DNA of 64,000 bases from Odontesthes bonariensis (Eukaryota > Chordata > Actinopteri > Atheriniformes > Atherinopsidae). The notes under the pieces were generated by a model. It worked only from the letters and a program-made list of their open reading frames with translations, did no database searches and had not been told where the DNA came from. Positions 43,790 through 56,745 of the stretch are shown one piece after another (position 1 is the first letter of the stretch; every line of letters begins with the position of its first letter). Location of the stretch: contig NC_134524.1 of the NCBI RefSeq assembly GCF_027942865.1, positions 3,482,536-3,546,535 of the forward strand, given 5' to 3'. The translations under genes and the position numbers were made by a program.

Positions 43790-45110
43790 GGCTGCTCCCA
43801 GAGCCACGCGCTAATGTAGTCCACCCACAGCCCCCGGCCACGCGCCCCCTGCCCGCGCCCTTCCTGCGCGCACATCGATACCCGCGCGCCCCTTCAGCCA
43901 TCGATACAGAGACGGGGGGGTAAAGAAAGGTGTGCTGCTGAGCTTTAAGGCCAAACTTTGCGGCTGTTGCTGTGCAGAAAGTTCAGAAGAGTTTTTATTC
44001 TGCTGACTTCCACCATCCGGATGCATTTATAAGACACAACAACACCTAAAAACAACACGAATAAATGCACATCTGAGAAAGATAGTTCATCACAGCTGAT
44101 CTGTGTCATGTAGACATGATGCAGCTTGTAAATCTTTTAAATAAATAACAATAAAAAGTCATTTTTTGGTCCAAACTACAAACTTAAAGCTTAAATCTGT
44201 TAGATTGCACCAACAAAGATCCCATCAAATGAGTTTTTATTCTGATTTCTGCTGACTTCCATCATCAACATTGATTTATAAGACACAAAAGCACATACAA
44301 AACATGCAAATGTTAATGAATGCTCTGAAAATATAGTCATGTTTAAGCTTATATATATATTTTATAAATAATTTTAAAGTCAAACAAATGTTTCAAAGTT
44401 GTGAAATCAGACACCAGAGGATTAAACTCTGAGCTGGTAAAACTTCAAACTTAAATCTGTTAGATTAAACCAACAAAGATCCCATAAAGGTAGGTGTATA
44501 AGTACATTTACAGCTGCTTAAATGACAGGAACAGTGCATGATTGCCAATAAAAAGGGTAAAAACGGGGGCAGTATTATCATTTAGTATTTTACCACATGT
44601 TTAAGTCTTTACAATATTATTAATTAGTACATTTACTGATACTCTGACTGCACATAAACTTCATGTGCAGCAGTTAGATTAGAATATTATGATGGAAAGG
44701 GCTGTAAATTCTGTAAAAGTCTCTGAAATTAAGCCGAACAAAGTGGAAACACTCCAGGTAGTCATGGTTGCATCTTTATTTTACATCTTTTTCACTCAGG
44801 ATAATCTTTATTTAACAACTTTTATCAGGTTCAACTGAAGACAAAACCTTTCAGCCTTAAACAAACACAGGGCATGGAACACATTTCCCTTTTGCTATGT
44901 ATTTTAGACGTATTTAAGGTTTTTAATGTGGATTTTAAGGCTCCTGCAGCATTTCCTCCCCTTGGTTCAACTATTTTTTATCCATGCATGCAGGTTAGCT
45001 TCATATTTATAAGATAAGACATTATAATAAGACATTTTTATTACCTACAAAGCAACAGCAGCACTTATTGACCCCTAAAATCCCTCATGTGAGTAGAATC
45101 TGTGAGCCGG
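43790..45110. other. dkk2 upstream region, no gene seen
   Basis: GC-rich to about 43920 (proximal promoter side), then AT-rich. No further exon or recognised repeat. Confidence 0.5.
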
Positions 45111-45117
45111 GGTTCCA

Positions 45118-45132
45118 CCAGCAGGGGGCGCT
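45118..45132 (+). promoter_or_regulatory. CTCF-like site
   Basis: CCAGCAGGGGGCGCT matches the vertebrate CTCF core consensus CCASYAGRKGGCRSY at all 15 positions. It lies about 1.35 kb upstream of the dkk2 start region, between dkk2 and a repeat-rich block. Confidence 0.45.
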
Positions 45133-45329
45133 GCTGCATTCAGGGGTCACTGGTAAATCCCACTGATAATAGCTGCCTCATATGAAGCGTTGGCAGACAA
45201 TCGGTGCATTTACAGATCAGCTTACCAACCTGGAGCTACGGCTCCTCTTCTTCACTGTGACCTGACACTGGTTCGGTTTGGGCCTCAGGACTTCAGCCGC
45301 TCACATCAGAGTAAAAACTCTGGAATTAA

Positions 45330-45662
45330 AGGGACAGTTCGCCTCTTTTGACATGAAGCTGTATGACATCCCATATCAGCAGCATCATTTATGAACATCT
45401 TCTTACCCCCTGCTGCGTCCTGTGAGCAGAGTTCCAGCCTCGTTTTGGTGTTGATGAAGGTAGTCCGGCTAGTTGGCTGGGGTTTAAAAAATAAAGCGTT
45501 TTGCTTCTCAAAACAATATGCATTCAACAGAGTAATACATTTGCATCACAAAATCATTCTCCAGGAAAAAGTCAGACCTCACAATCTCTTGGCCCTATTT
45601 TCTCTTTAAACCGCAGCCAACTAGCCGGACTACCTTCGTCAACGCCAAAACGAGGCTGGAAA
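45330..45662. mobile_element. TTAA foldback element, copy 4 (truncated)
   Basis: Left end AGGGACAGTTCGCCTCTTTT after TTAA (45326-45329). The left arm is intact, but the hairpin is cut at 'cctattttctct' and joined to part of the right arm, which itself stops near 45660. Confidence 0.8.
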
Positions 45663-46140
45663 TATTGGAAATACTGGAAATATTTGTAATTTTAATGTCA
45701 ACAATAAAAGACACGACCTAGATAATGCCTTTAAAAAGAAGTAATTTTCTCTTTATATGAAATATCCAATTCCTCCTAAAGTAAAAGATTGTATCTGATG
45801 TATACCCCGTTGGGGATTTTCTACATAGAAGATTTAAGTTTGACTCTGAAATAGAAACTACAGATCATCTTTTTTACAGCATGTTAATGTTTTCTGGTCT
45901 GAAATTCATAGTTGGGTCTCACTTAAAGTTTCTAATAAAAACCTTTTTCTTTATTTCATGGACAACCTGGACTCTGATGTCTCTGCTGTCATTAATCTCA
46001 TGATCATTTTGAGCAAATATTTTATTCATACATGTAAATGGAAAGTTCCTCTGTTTACTGTCTTTCTAAAACTACTTTGTTCGATATTTTAAATCACTTA
46101 AATATGTCTCTAATTCAAGCAAGAAAACGACTTTGATCTA
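45663..46140 (+). mobile_element. L1/Tx1-like LINE ORF2 3' remnant
   Basis: Translates in broken frames to phrases such as TDHLFYS, INLMIILSKYFIHTCKWK and LFTVFLKLL, typical of the ORF2 C-terminus of L1/Tx1-clade LINEs. No intact frame. Confidence 0.5.
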
Positions 46141-46654
46141 TCAAAGTATTGCTAAATCTTTGCTGTTTTAAATATGATGCTCAGCCACGTTTGTTCTTAT
46201 TGTACTTTTTTTCCTTTCTTTTTCAAAACTGCAACACTGTCAAGATTACTTCCCTGACTTGTTTTGGGGGGGTTCTCAAGTCACTGGGACTTGGACTCGA
46301 GTCGACTCGAGTTGCTGTTTTGATGACTTGTGACTTGACTTGACAAAAAATAAAAGACTCGAGACTCGACTCGGACTTGGAAGTTAAAGACTCGACTCGG
46401 ACTTGACTTGAGACACGATGACTTGAATGACTTGAGTGTTATTCAGTTCATGTTTTCAGTTTGAATATAAAATTAATAAATTGATTTAAAAAATAATATT
46501 GATTACCCGGTAGGAGCGCAGGCTGAGAATGGCGTCATGATTGGATCCCTACCCTGTCAATCAGCCATGCCCTCTCTGCATACCTTAGTGTTTATTGGAG
46601 AGAAGAAACTCATATCAGATATGCATCAACATGTCAGCGGGACCGAGAGTCGTT

Positions 46655-47312
46655 GGTTGTGTTTGAAACCGCATACTGCATACTACATACTACATACTAC
46701 ATACTACATACTACATACTACATACTGTATACTGCATACTGCACACTACATACTCATCGATCAGACAGTATGCAGAGCGTTTACCCACATTGCATCTCGC
46801 TCCTGCCCGAGCCGAAATCAGCCGGCCTGAAGCTGATTTCTCTTAAGCTCTAAACTCTGTAAACTTTAGCAACATTTGAAACATTTTCAGGAGAGAAAGT
46901 AGTCGTTTAGATCCCCAACGTGTTGAAAACCTGACAAAATACCGGCTGTTTACAATTTTGTTCCCACGAATTCGGCGCTACTAAAGCTAGCCGCAGTGAG
47001 CAACGCACTTCCGGTTATTTTCACAAAATAAAATACCCGTTGCCTTTTATCATAGGGAAAGCCATTACCATACAATTGGTGCTTTTGTTTTGAAAACAGG
47101 AAGTGAACCTACCCTCGTTGTAGCTAGCTTGAAACTGCCGTTTTGACAGGAAATGACGATCGGCGACGTCACGTTACGTTGCATCTTGGGTAGTTTGAGT
47201 ATGAGTAGTAACCTCATGATGCATACCCAACATTTAGGAGAATCTAGTATGCATCCGGGAACTTAAAAAAAATTAGAGTTAGTAGGAGAAGTAGGCGGTT
47301 TCGAACACAGCC
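46655..47312 (-). mobile_element. PIF/Harbinger-like MITE, copy 3
   Basis: Same family as 8985-9642, inverted, with TACATAC units at 46680-46735. The left terminus is diverged (GGTTGTGTTTGAAACC). Confidence 0.75.
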
Positions 47313-47363
47313 ATTGTCTTCGGCTTTCGTAATTACCATTTTGACGGCAAAAGATGAACAGCA

Positions 47364-47453
47364 CAGTGCAAGACATGTGGCATCAACATCTGGGACAGCC
47401 AGACGACAACTTCCAACTTTGTTCGTCATTTAAAGATCCATTCTGACCAGTAA
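47364..47453 (+). pseudogene. BED zinc-finger fragment of a hAT transposase
   Basis: Encodes QCKTCGINIW then TSNFVRHLKIHSDQ and a stop: Cys-x2-Cys and His-x4-His spaced as in BED fingers. An in-frame TGA lies four codons upstream, and nothing downstream continues the transposase. Confidence 0.65.
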
Positions 47454-47703
47454 GTGCTTGTCAAATTAGCTAATATTATCCTGTTAGCCTAGTCGTAGTT
47501 AGCTAACGTTAGCTTGATATGATACGGGGTGGACAGATTGGCCAATGATGTTTACTGACAGTTACTTATATCTTGACTTTGACTTTGACTTTGACTTGAC
47601 TTGACTTGCCCAAGAAAAAATTACTTGAGACTTACTTGAGAATTGAAAGCTAAGACTTGAGACTTACTTGAGACTTGCACATGTGTGACTTGGTCCCATC
47701 TCT

Positions 47704-48289
47704 ACTATTCAAGAGCTCTAATAAAGTTTGTTTAATTAAACGTGAGATATGTGAAGCTGCCCAATTATACGGCTGGCAACACCAGCACTGACCACAGTGA
47801 CGTATGCCGGTTCTCCACCCCGCCTCCACCTTCTATGACGCCTTCTACTTTGACGCTGTTTCAAATCCTGAAACAGAAATCTTTGCTCCTGATCGATTGA
47901 GACAGTGCAAGGGCAGATGTGACAGAGACTTCTTTGTCTGTGTTGGAAATAACTCATCTGATTAGAAAAAAAATGGCATGTGGAGCTTCTCTTTAATTCA
48001 AGCAGCTAAATATGTTGCCACACACTTTACCCCGATACCGCCCAGGGATTATAATCGCTCACAAACACTCGAACAATAAACAACTGGGTGATCCAGAATT
48101 TTCCTTCAGTGAAACAAAGACAAAGCAGAAGTATTTGGCTTTGGAGCCAAAGAAGAAGGGAGTCCAGCTTCAGTCTGTGATGTTAAAAATGTTCAAACCA
48201 GGCCAGAAATCTGGGTATCATTATTCTAATTCAGTTATTATTCAATCTATTATTATTATTAGACTTGAGCTTCAGCAGCCGTATCAGGT
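47704..48289. other. Intergenic, no feature seen
   Basis: The open frame starting at 48012 runs into the L2 remnant downstream and is not a separate gene. Confidence 0.45.
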
Positions 48290-48950
48290 CAGCTATGAAG
48301 TCGGCCGCCTGTCACCTGAAGAATTTCTCGAGGCTCAAAGGACTGATTCAGAAAAGCTGCTCCATGCATTTATCTTCAGTCGACTTGATGAATGTAACAC
48401 TGGAAAAAATTCCCCTCCAAAAATAAGTTAAAAAAAACAACAAATAAAAGACGTTTTTGCTTGAAATAAACAAAAAAATCTGCCAATGGAACTAGTGAAA
48501 ATCGGCTTGTCAAGATTTCTTGAAATAAAATGTGATATTTAGGAATTTTGAGTTAAAAGTGATCTTGAAATTAGCTTAAAAAAACCTCTTCAAATTAAAA
48601 AAAGCTTGTTTCAATGGAAATATGACTCAAAACAATATGTTTTCAAGACTTTTTCATTTAACAAGATATTCCAGATGTGTTGTATTGAAACAAGTCCCTA
48701 TATCTGGCTGAAATGGTACTTGTTAGCAGTTGTGTCTTATATCAAGTGTAATGAGATACTCAATGAGACAAATATAGTTGGTAAGATTTAGATTTTTTCC
48801 AGTGAAAAAGTGGATTTCCTGGTGTGTCTATAAAGCAGCTGATTCAGAACGGTGCTGCCTCACTAAGACCAGAGAAGCGGATCATATCCCTTCAGTCCTC
48901 AGGTCTCCACACAAAGGGCCGATTTAAAGCTACTCCTGTTGGTCTTTGAG
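48290..48950 (+). mobile_element. L2-like LINE fragment split by a MITE
   Basis: Left part encodes SEKLLHAFIFSRLDECN, right part (from 48805) the continuation 'tctataaagcagctgattca'. Removing 48398-48804 restores the usual L2 order. Confidence 0.7.
48398..48804. mobile_element. 407-bp MITE with CACTGGAAAAAAT termini
   Basis: Left end CACTGGAAAAAATTC, right end the inverted 'attttttccagtg'. Interrupts the L2 fragment. The target duplication is not clear. Confidence 0.75.
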
Positions 48951-49700
48951 ACAAAGAAGATAGTCAGTTTATACTAAAGCATAGTTAAGCTGTTCACAAA
49001 TGTGTTTCAAGTTCTATTGAACGCTGTCCATCTGGTAATAATCACAGCCAGTGATAATTTCCACTTGCTGTTTTTTCTCTTGGGGAACATTCATAGTGTT
49101 GGCTCATAAAAATCTGAGCTGTGAGAAGCTAAAGGATACGTTCCTGTGGTAGCCAACGGTTTCACGCTGTGACAAACAGTTTGACTCTGTGCAGTAATAG
49201 TAAGTGGGGGAGGGGGTTTCTAAAACATCCAACATCTATAACATATATCTCTGTTAAATTCTGCTGACTGCTGCGCCCAAAGTTTCTGCTCACAGTTGAC
49301 TCGCTAGTTAGCATGTTTGTCCTTTAGCTCCTTTTGAATCATGCTAACACGTTTTTGAGGGAATGTTTCATTTTTCAGTGTCAATTTTTGAGGCTTGTAC
49401 AGACATGTTTTCACACGAGACAGCACCACCCAGTGTAATTATATCTTTTCAGCTTCTGTTGTTCCTCTAATTTAGCTTCACACTGACTCTGTTATGTTTA
49501 GCATGCTAGCATCCCGTTAGCATCCTGTTAGCTTGAACAACTTAGCCAGACAGAAGCTTCTTAGAATTTTATGATAATATCAGAAGACAGCACAGAGCAC
49601 ATTATATCAACCGTTCTGTTATTAGCTATATTTTTAAATGCCTCCTCTTAGAGGAAAGTTTATCCATGTTTGTTAGCTTTTGTTAGTTTACTCAAATTAC
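48951..49700. other. Intergenic, no feature seen
   Basis: No exon or recognised repeat other than scattered 'gttagc' words. Confidence 0.45.
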
Positions 49701-50345
49701 CTGTTATAGTTATACCAATCCTACTGTTAGCTAAATTTACTTTTGCTCTATTATAGTTATACCAATCTTACTGTTAGCTAAATTTACTTTTGCTCTATTA
49801 TAGTTATACCAATCTTACTGTTAGCTAAATTTACTTTTGCTCTGTTATAGTTATACCAATCTTACTGTTAGCTAAATTTACTTTTGCTCTGTTATAGTTA
49901 TACCAATCTTACTGTTAGCTAAATTTACTTTTCCTCTGTTATAGTTATACCAATCTTACTGTTAGCTAAATTTACTTTTGCTCTGTTATAGTTATACCAA
50001 TCTTACTGTTAGCTAAATTTACTTTTGCTCTATTATAGTTATACCAATCTTACTGTTAGCTAAATTTACTTTTGCTCTATTATAGTTATACCAATCTTAC
50101 TGTTAGCTAAATTTACTTTTGCTCTGTTATAGTTATACCAATCTTACTGTTAGCTAAATTTACTTTTGCTCTGTTATAGTTATACCAATCTTACTGTTAG
50201 CTAAATTTACTTTTGCTCTATTATAGTTATACCAATCTTACTGTTAGCTAAATTTACTTTTGCTCTGTTATAGTTATACCAATCTTACTGTTAGCTAAAT
50301 TTACTTTTGCTCTGTTATAGTTATACTAATCTTACTGTTAGCTAA
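49701..50345 (+). repeat. 47-bp minisatellite, about 13.7 units
   Basis: Unit TTATAGTTATACCAATCTTA plus CTGTTAGCTAAATTTACTTT and TGCTCTG. Nearly all units differ only at CTG/CTA TTATAG, so the array is homogeneous and probably young. Confidence 0.96.
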
Positions 50346-50349
50346 AATG

Positions 50350-50470
50350 ACCTGATTGATGTTCTGTATCTGTATTTCTGTGTTTGATTTTTTCTGATTG
50401 TTGTTTTTGTGTTGTAAAGCACTTTGGATCGCCTTGTTGCTGAAAAGTGCTATATAAATTATTTTCACTT
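50350..50470 (+). mobile_element. LINE 3' tail
   Basis: 'gttgtaaagcactttggat' and 'agtgctatataaattatttt', a standard L2/RTE-type tail directly after the 47-bp array. Confidence 0.6.
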
Positions 50471-52309
50471 CACTTCAGAGAAATGTATTTAGCTGTTCAG
50501 CATGTATGACTGAACAGGGCTGCAGTGCAAGGGGGCCTATAAGGTCCAAAAATATCAAGGGCCCAATGTATGGACCAGAAAACCGGGTAAAACAGCTACA
50601 CAAAGCCTAAATGACCAGGAGGGGACACAAATAAACCACAGAGACACATAAATTGCCTTAAAAGACACAAAGCAAAACCAAAAGATACAAAAATTGAACC
50701 CAGAGAAACAAAATGACGACCACGAAATGATCTAAAAGTTACTCGGAAAGACACAAAATCCCAACAAAGACACTTAAAAGATCCACAATCCCAATGAAAA
50801 GACACACACCATAAAAAAAACCAAAACAACTCTGACACAAAATAGCCACAAACATATAATGACACAAAAAACAACATAAAATAAAGGAAATGACAATGTG
50901 AGGACAAAAAATTACTGTGAAAGATGGGAAATGACCGTAAAAAAAAGCACAAAAAGAACCATAAAAAGGTCAAAAGAGACACTTGTTTTATGGGCAACAG
51001 ATGCTGCTCAACATTTGGTTGAGATTAACTTAATTTTACAACGAGCAGTGAATGTTTTCACGCTTTGATGAAGCGTTTCAGGCTGCAGGAAAAGTCCAGA
51101 AATCTTCCGGAGGAACGTTAACTGAGTGTAAACACACACCTGCCAGCACGTACTCCTCTCCCATGTCGCTGTATCTCGATGCAAACCAAACTTGTGACCT
51201 TTTGTCAGAAACATTTAACATTTCCACAAATGATAGCGCCTGCGGGTGTGTTTTAAATGTGTCGACACCTTCTGAGCCGCAGCCTGATGACAGATAAGAT
51301 AAACATGAACACACTTCCTGCCACACGAGTGTTAGCTCGTCTTTTATAAATAAGCCACAGCTGAATCGGCACAGTGCTGTGGTGTCACCGGGATCACGTT
51401 TACGTCACACACACTCACATATGACCAAGCTTAAGTAAGGACAAAGGTAGTCAAAAAACGAGGAACACTTTCAATTTAATAGTTCAAAAATTAATAAATC
51501 TAAAAAAGTCGAATATGAATAACAATTAAATCATACAAAAACAAATTTGGGCCCAACTAAAATGAGGTCAACTAATTGAACACTAACAACACAACCAAAA
51601 AAACTGACGGAGTATAGGGACGGAGTAACCTAAATCTGTCACGAGGGAGCATAATAAAAGGGAAAAACTACAAAATTAACTACAGCAAGATATAAAACAA
51701 ATAAAGCAAAACTAACTTTAACTTAGCACAAATAACAAGTGAATGTTAAAGTGACAAAATTAAAGAACTAAGGTCAAATTTAACACATAAAGTCCCCCCC
51801 CACCAGTCTTTTAGAAAGAGTGGTATGTTCCAGGCTTCCTCCTCCAGCTGATCTGAATTTGCAGCAACCTCAAAGCAGAAGAACAAGTGTAAGTAAATCA
51901 TTCAAAAAATGATCTAAAATGCAGATGTAGAATGAATAAATACTAACACGATGTGGTGGTGGTAAGAGCATCCACCACACCCTTCAAAGCTTTCCTTACC
52001 TGCAGCAGTGATCAAAGTTTAACTGATGTGAAACCGAACAAAATACAGTAAAAGTAATAAATAAGGAAGACCTGATATAGAGATTTTATTATTAAATTAG
52101 AGTTAGAAGTAAGGTTAACTAAACACGAGTTCAACTTGTTCATCTTTTAACAAAAATACACTTTGAAGACTTTGTTTTAAAGGTTTTCTTTCAATGCAAA
52201 ATGTCCTTTTAAAGGCAGATATTTAAAACTTTTAAGGTCCAAATAAATGTTGTAATTCTGCTGATGAAGAGCTGAAACATCTGGAATCATAAGTAACTAC
52301 AACAGATTA
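50471..52309. other. Intergenic, degenerate 'gacacaaaa' repeat
   Basis: 50590-51000 is a degenerate array of 'gacacaaaatgacc'-like words. The 133-codon minus frame there (50997-50596) is a low-complexity artefact. The rest shows nothing. Confidence 0.5.
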
Positions 52310-53660
52310 ACCGAATGCTCCTTTAGCCAATCGTTGAACTTTAAGTTCAGTCTCATGTCGCTGTTTGGTCGATACATTCAGCGACAGCTTTGCTTCTTCT
52401 TGAGGTTTTTTCGAGAACTTCTGCTGGTAAATCCGGCAGTTTTCAACATCTTTTATGATGCGTAACCGTGGCAACGTGCACCTGTTGCAACAGCTAACTG
52501 AGCTTTCCAAAAGCCCAAGTAATGCTTGGAATAAGAGGCCAAATCCGGATGGGTTGATGAGGAGACGTCTAAGAGGCAGAGTGGGAACACAATGGAGGAA
52601 AAGGAGGAGGAAGTTTAAAGCATTTCCTCCCTCGATCATCAGGAGAAACGTGAGATCGATGGTGGATAAAACGGACGAGCTTGGAGCCCTGATGAGGACA
52701 CACCAGGAATATCAGGCAGAGACCCGGCTGCAGGAACAGCTCTGACAGCTCTCTGCTCAGCTTTAAGGCTGTGTTCGAAACCGCCTACTTCTCCCACTAC
52801 TCCCACTACTCATACTAACTTTAAGTTCCCGGATGCATACCAGATTCTCCTAAATGTTGGGTATGCATCATGAGGTTACTACTCATACTCAAACTACCCA
52901 AGATGCAACGTAACGTCGCCGATCGTCATTTCCTGTCAAAACGTCCGTTTCAAGCTAGCTACAATGAGGGTAGGTTCACTTCCTGTTTTCAAAACAAAAG
53001 CACCAATTGTATGGTAATGGCTTTCCCTATGATAAAAGGCAACGGGTATTTTATTTTGTGAAAATAACCGGAGGTGCGTTGCTCACTGCGGCTAGCTTTA
53101 GTAGCGCCGAATTCGTGGGAACAAAATTGTAAACAGCCGGTATTTTGTCAGGTTTTCAACACGTTGGGGATCTAAACGACTACTTTCTCACCTGAAAATG
53201 TTTCAAATGTTTCTAAAGTTTACAGAGTTTAGAGCTTAAGAGAAATCAGCTTCAGGCCGGATGATTTCGGCTCGGGCAGGAGCGAAATGCTACATACTCA
53301 TCTGATCGATGAGTATGTAGTATGTAGTATGTAGTATGTAGTATGTAGTATGCAGTATGTAGTATGTAGTATGTAGTATGTTGTATGGAAGTATGTAGTA
53401 TGTAGTATGTAGTATGTAGTATGTAGTATGTAGTATGTAGTATGTAGTAGGCAGTTTCGAACACAGCCTAAGACTATCCGGGCAGACAGAGACCGCAGAC
53501 AGAGCGCTAACAGGAAAGGAGGAGGATCACAGAGCTGGTTAACAACAGATGCTGTAATCCTGGACGTGTCACTGAGAAAGAGCGTCTCTGCAGCCCAGAT
53601 GTTGAACTGCTGGCTGTGAGTTTCTGTCCATGTTGTCTACTGAGAGAGTTCACCTGAGTT
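52310..53660 (+). mobile_element. Rex1-like LINE 5' half (leader and endonuclease start), split by a MITE
   Basis: Encodes NVRSMVDKTDELGALMRTHQ before the MITE, and ADRDRRQSANRKGGGS with a later CWL after it (52767-53468 removed), the start of a CR1/Rex1-type endonuclease domain. Frames are broken. Confidence 0.6.
52767..53468 (+). mobile_element. PIF/Harbinger-like MITE, copy 4, with TAA target duplication
   Basis: Ends GGCTGTGTTCGAAACCGCCT and its inverted partner; TAA at 52764-52766 and 53469-53471. TATGTAG units are greatly expanded at 53300-53450. Confidence 0.85.
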
Positions 53661-56061
53661 ACCAGCTGACGCTGTGTGTGACATCATCAGCTGAGCTGTT
53701 GCTAAGCTACAGAAACAACAGCCCAACCCACTGATGGAGACCTCTGAAGGTTTCTACCACACCTTCCTCTCTGCTACACTTTGGCTGGTTTATGTTTTAT
53801 TCTATCTATCTATAAGTACAGAAAATCTTTCATAAGAATTTGAAGATTAATAAAGTATTATTGAAATTAATTGAATTGAAGTTGTCGTCACAATAAAGTT
53901 GTTGCTCCATGAAAGAACAGCAAAGTATAAACAGCTGACATGTCTTTTTTTTTTTAATAATTAGCTATGTGAACAAATGACTACCCATTTGTTAGGATTG
54001 TTCCATTTTGTATGTTTCACATCCAAGTAAAGACTCTTTCTTAGCCTAAGAAGGACGTGACTTTGAAGGAATCGTCCAACCTAGGAAGCATCATTGACTT
54101 TGAGAGACACCAAGTTAAGTCAATAAAAATACTTTTACTAAAACACAACTAGGTTCACTCTAAGGAAAATTATTGTCTGAATACAAACAGGAAGTGACAA
54201 AACTTCATGTTATGGGTAAAAAAAAACACGATTAGTACAAAAATACATTCTTTTTACGAGGCTCGTGAGAATTCACACGCAGTTACTCTTATGACCACTA
54301 GAGGTCACATATAGTTTGAATTGGATGCATGAACAAACACAGCACGGGGACAGTCGTGCAGTTTAGTTTTAATTTACTTCGTTTAAGACCTTTGTTTCCA
54401 TATTTATTCCATATTTCATGATTTTTCATTTTAGCCAACAGTTGCACCCACAAAGAGTAAAGTTGTATGGATGATATTTCAGGAGGCAGAGATCAGGGTT
54501 AAGAGTGTTTAAATCAGCTTTTATACAAGCAAAGGTATCATTTTCTGTTTTTATAAAGGTAACAATGACTAAATGAATAATTAAAAGACTGATTTCTTCA
54601 CAAGTGTCCAGAAATACTTATTACTCAATGATACTCAAAGATACAAACTGACCATTAATCAGATACGACGAGGCCAGAGAAACAAGATCAATTTGCATAG
54701 ATATAAGGCTGAAGTACATATTACTGGATGTTACACTCAGCTTTATGAGAAGAAAAGAAAGTTAGAGGAAAAACCTCCCGATGAGAAGGATCCCGGCCTC
54801 ACAGGGCAACAATGAAGAGGAAACAATGAAACATCGTTTATTTCCCTGGGAGAAAATAACCCAACTCACATGGCAGGACGAGGCTTTTATTGAGCCGAGT
54901 ATCGAGGCTGCTGGCTGTTTCATTCATTTCATTCACCACAGGGACTCCATTCATACCGAGGGAAGAGTGTGTGTCAGCTTACTTCTGCTGGATTACATCC
55001 ATGTCACAGCTTTTCTGCACATCCAGCTTCACTTTAAAACAGTTAACGAGCCTTTAAGATAAGGTCAGGGGACCTTTTCCACTTCTTCTGAACAGATTTG
55101 AATAAAATCAAAGATGTGGGAAAAGATTTTCCCGTCTTATTGATCACCAAAACGATCGTTTGGTTGCAGGTGATCTTCTGAGGAGGCTGAACTCTGACCT
55201 CTGCAACCGCGGCAACCGCCCACGCATCCATAAAATGTTTCGTTTGAATTCTTCCAGTAAATTCAGCAGGTTGAACTGAATGATGAAGCAGCCGGTGTTA
55301 TGCCGAGAAATGCATCCCCATTCGCGGGAGCGCGCGTAAACCGTTTCAGGCGTGTGGATTATTACATTTTTCCAATAAAGTTACAGTGATGATATTGAGC
55401 TGACAATGATTTTTCATTCGTTCATTTTTTCTTCATGTAGATGATGTAGATGTACAGTACACTTATGATAATCCCAAAATTGTACAGTTTAGAGCATCCC
55501 TTACACCTATTATTATATTATTGTACAAATATTCCAAAGTAAGGGCCGTGAGTATCACTTTTGCAGTAAGCCAGAAAGCCGGTTGGAGACATTTTCTATG
55601 AATAGTCTTTACTCAGTGCAGCCCAGATAAAATAATCCAAAAATGAACCTACAACTATGAAATTTGACTATTTTAATTTAATTTTAGAGACAATTTTGGA
55701 CTTGTTGAAATACGCATCTGTTAATTTAATCAGGTAAACAAATTCTAATGTAGTTATATCGTTCCATTCCAGACTCTCTTTAAAGCAAGGGACCAGCAGG
55801 GCATGCATTTTTTGGCAGGCATGCACTTTTCGGCATAACACCGGCAGCTTCACCGTGTTGATAATGAGGCGCAGTTTCTGCACGACTGATGGGACAACAG
55901 CGCCACCCTGTGGAGTTTATGTGTAGCTGCAGCTGCAGAAAATGAAAGGCTTTAAAATCCCTCCGTTTATCTGCAAAAACCAGCAGCGAATCAGAGCGTT
56001 TGGAGCAGAAAAACCTGACAGAAAGCTGCAGAGAACATGTTTCATGAATATTCATAAACTC
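53661..56061. other. Intergenic, no gene seen
   Basis: The open frame 54781-55062 (93 codons) has no recognised domain. No repeat recognised apart from the LINE margin at the left. Confidence 0.45.
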
Positions 56062-56745
56062 TTCTTATGTTCATCATCAACAGAATTAAAGGTTTCCAGG
56101 AGAAACTCATCCATGCATTCATCTCCAGCAGACTCCATCACTGTAACGCTCTTTTAACTGGACTTCCCACAAAGAGCATTAAACATCTGCAGCTCATCCA
56201 GAACGCTGCTGCTGGAGTTTTAACCCGGACTAAGAGATCTGAACACATCACAGCAGCTTTAAAATCTTTACTCTGGCTTCCAGTCAGTCACAGAATAGAT
56301 TTTAAAAGCCTGCTGATGGTTTACAGTCTGTGATCTGTTCAGAGAATATAAAGCCAGCAGAGCTCTTAGATCCAAGGACTCAGGTCAGCTGGTCCAGTCC
56401 AGAGTCCAGACTAAACATGGAGAAGCAGCATTTAGCTGTTATGCTGCGAACAAGTGGAACAAACTGCCAGTGGAGATTAAACTTTCACCAAATGGAGACA
56501 TTTTTAAATCCAGGTTAAAGACATTTCTGTTCTCATGTGTCTATGCATGAAATCTGCACGCTATCTTTGAACTTATCTGGACTGTTGCTTGTTTTTAATC
56601 ATTTAAATGATTTTATTTAATTCTCTTTATATTATTTTATGTATTTTAATGCTTCTTCCACTCCCTGCTGCGATGCTTTTATTTTATGTAAAGCACTTTG
56701 AACTGTTTTGTACATGAAATGTGCAACAAATAAAGTTGATTTGAT
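56062..56745 (+). mobile_element. L2-like LINE 3' end
   Basis: Encodes KLIHAFISSRLHHCNALLTG and HLQLIQNAAAGVLTRTKRSE, the classic L2 ORF2 C-terminal region, then 'gtaaagcactttgaactgt' and an AATAAAGTTGATT tail. One frameshift after 56333. Confidence 0.85.

Larger units (their letters stand above)
46265..47703. mobile_element. hAT-like element remnant with 'acttgag' subterminal repeats
   Basis: Both flanks are dense in ACTTGAC/ACTTGAG/ACTCGAG motifs in opposite sense, and the right end reads 'tgtgacttggtcccatct'. Between them lie a BED finger fragment (47364-47453) and a nested MITE (46655-47312). Confidence 0.6.

Noticed and set aside
50596-50997. 133-codon minus-strand frame resembling a Phe-rich membrane protein
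   Set aside because: It is the complement of a degenerate 'gacacaaaa' simple repeat; hydrophobicity follows from base composition.
53252-53464. YYILHTTYYILHT repeat frame (also at 46537-46853)
   Set aside because: Translation of the TACTACATAC microsatellite at the MITE end.
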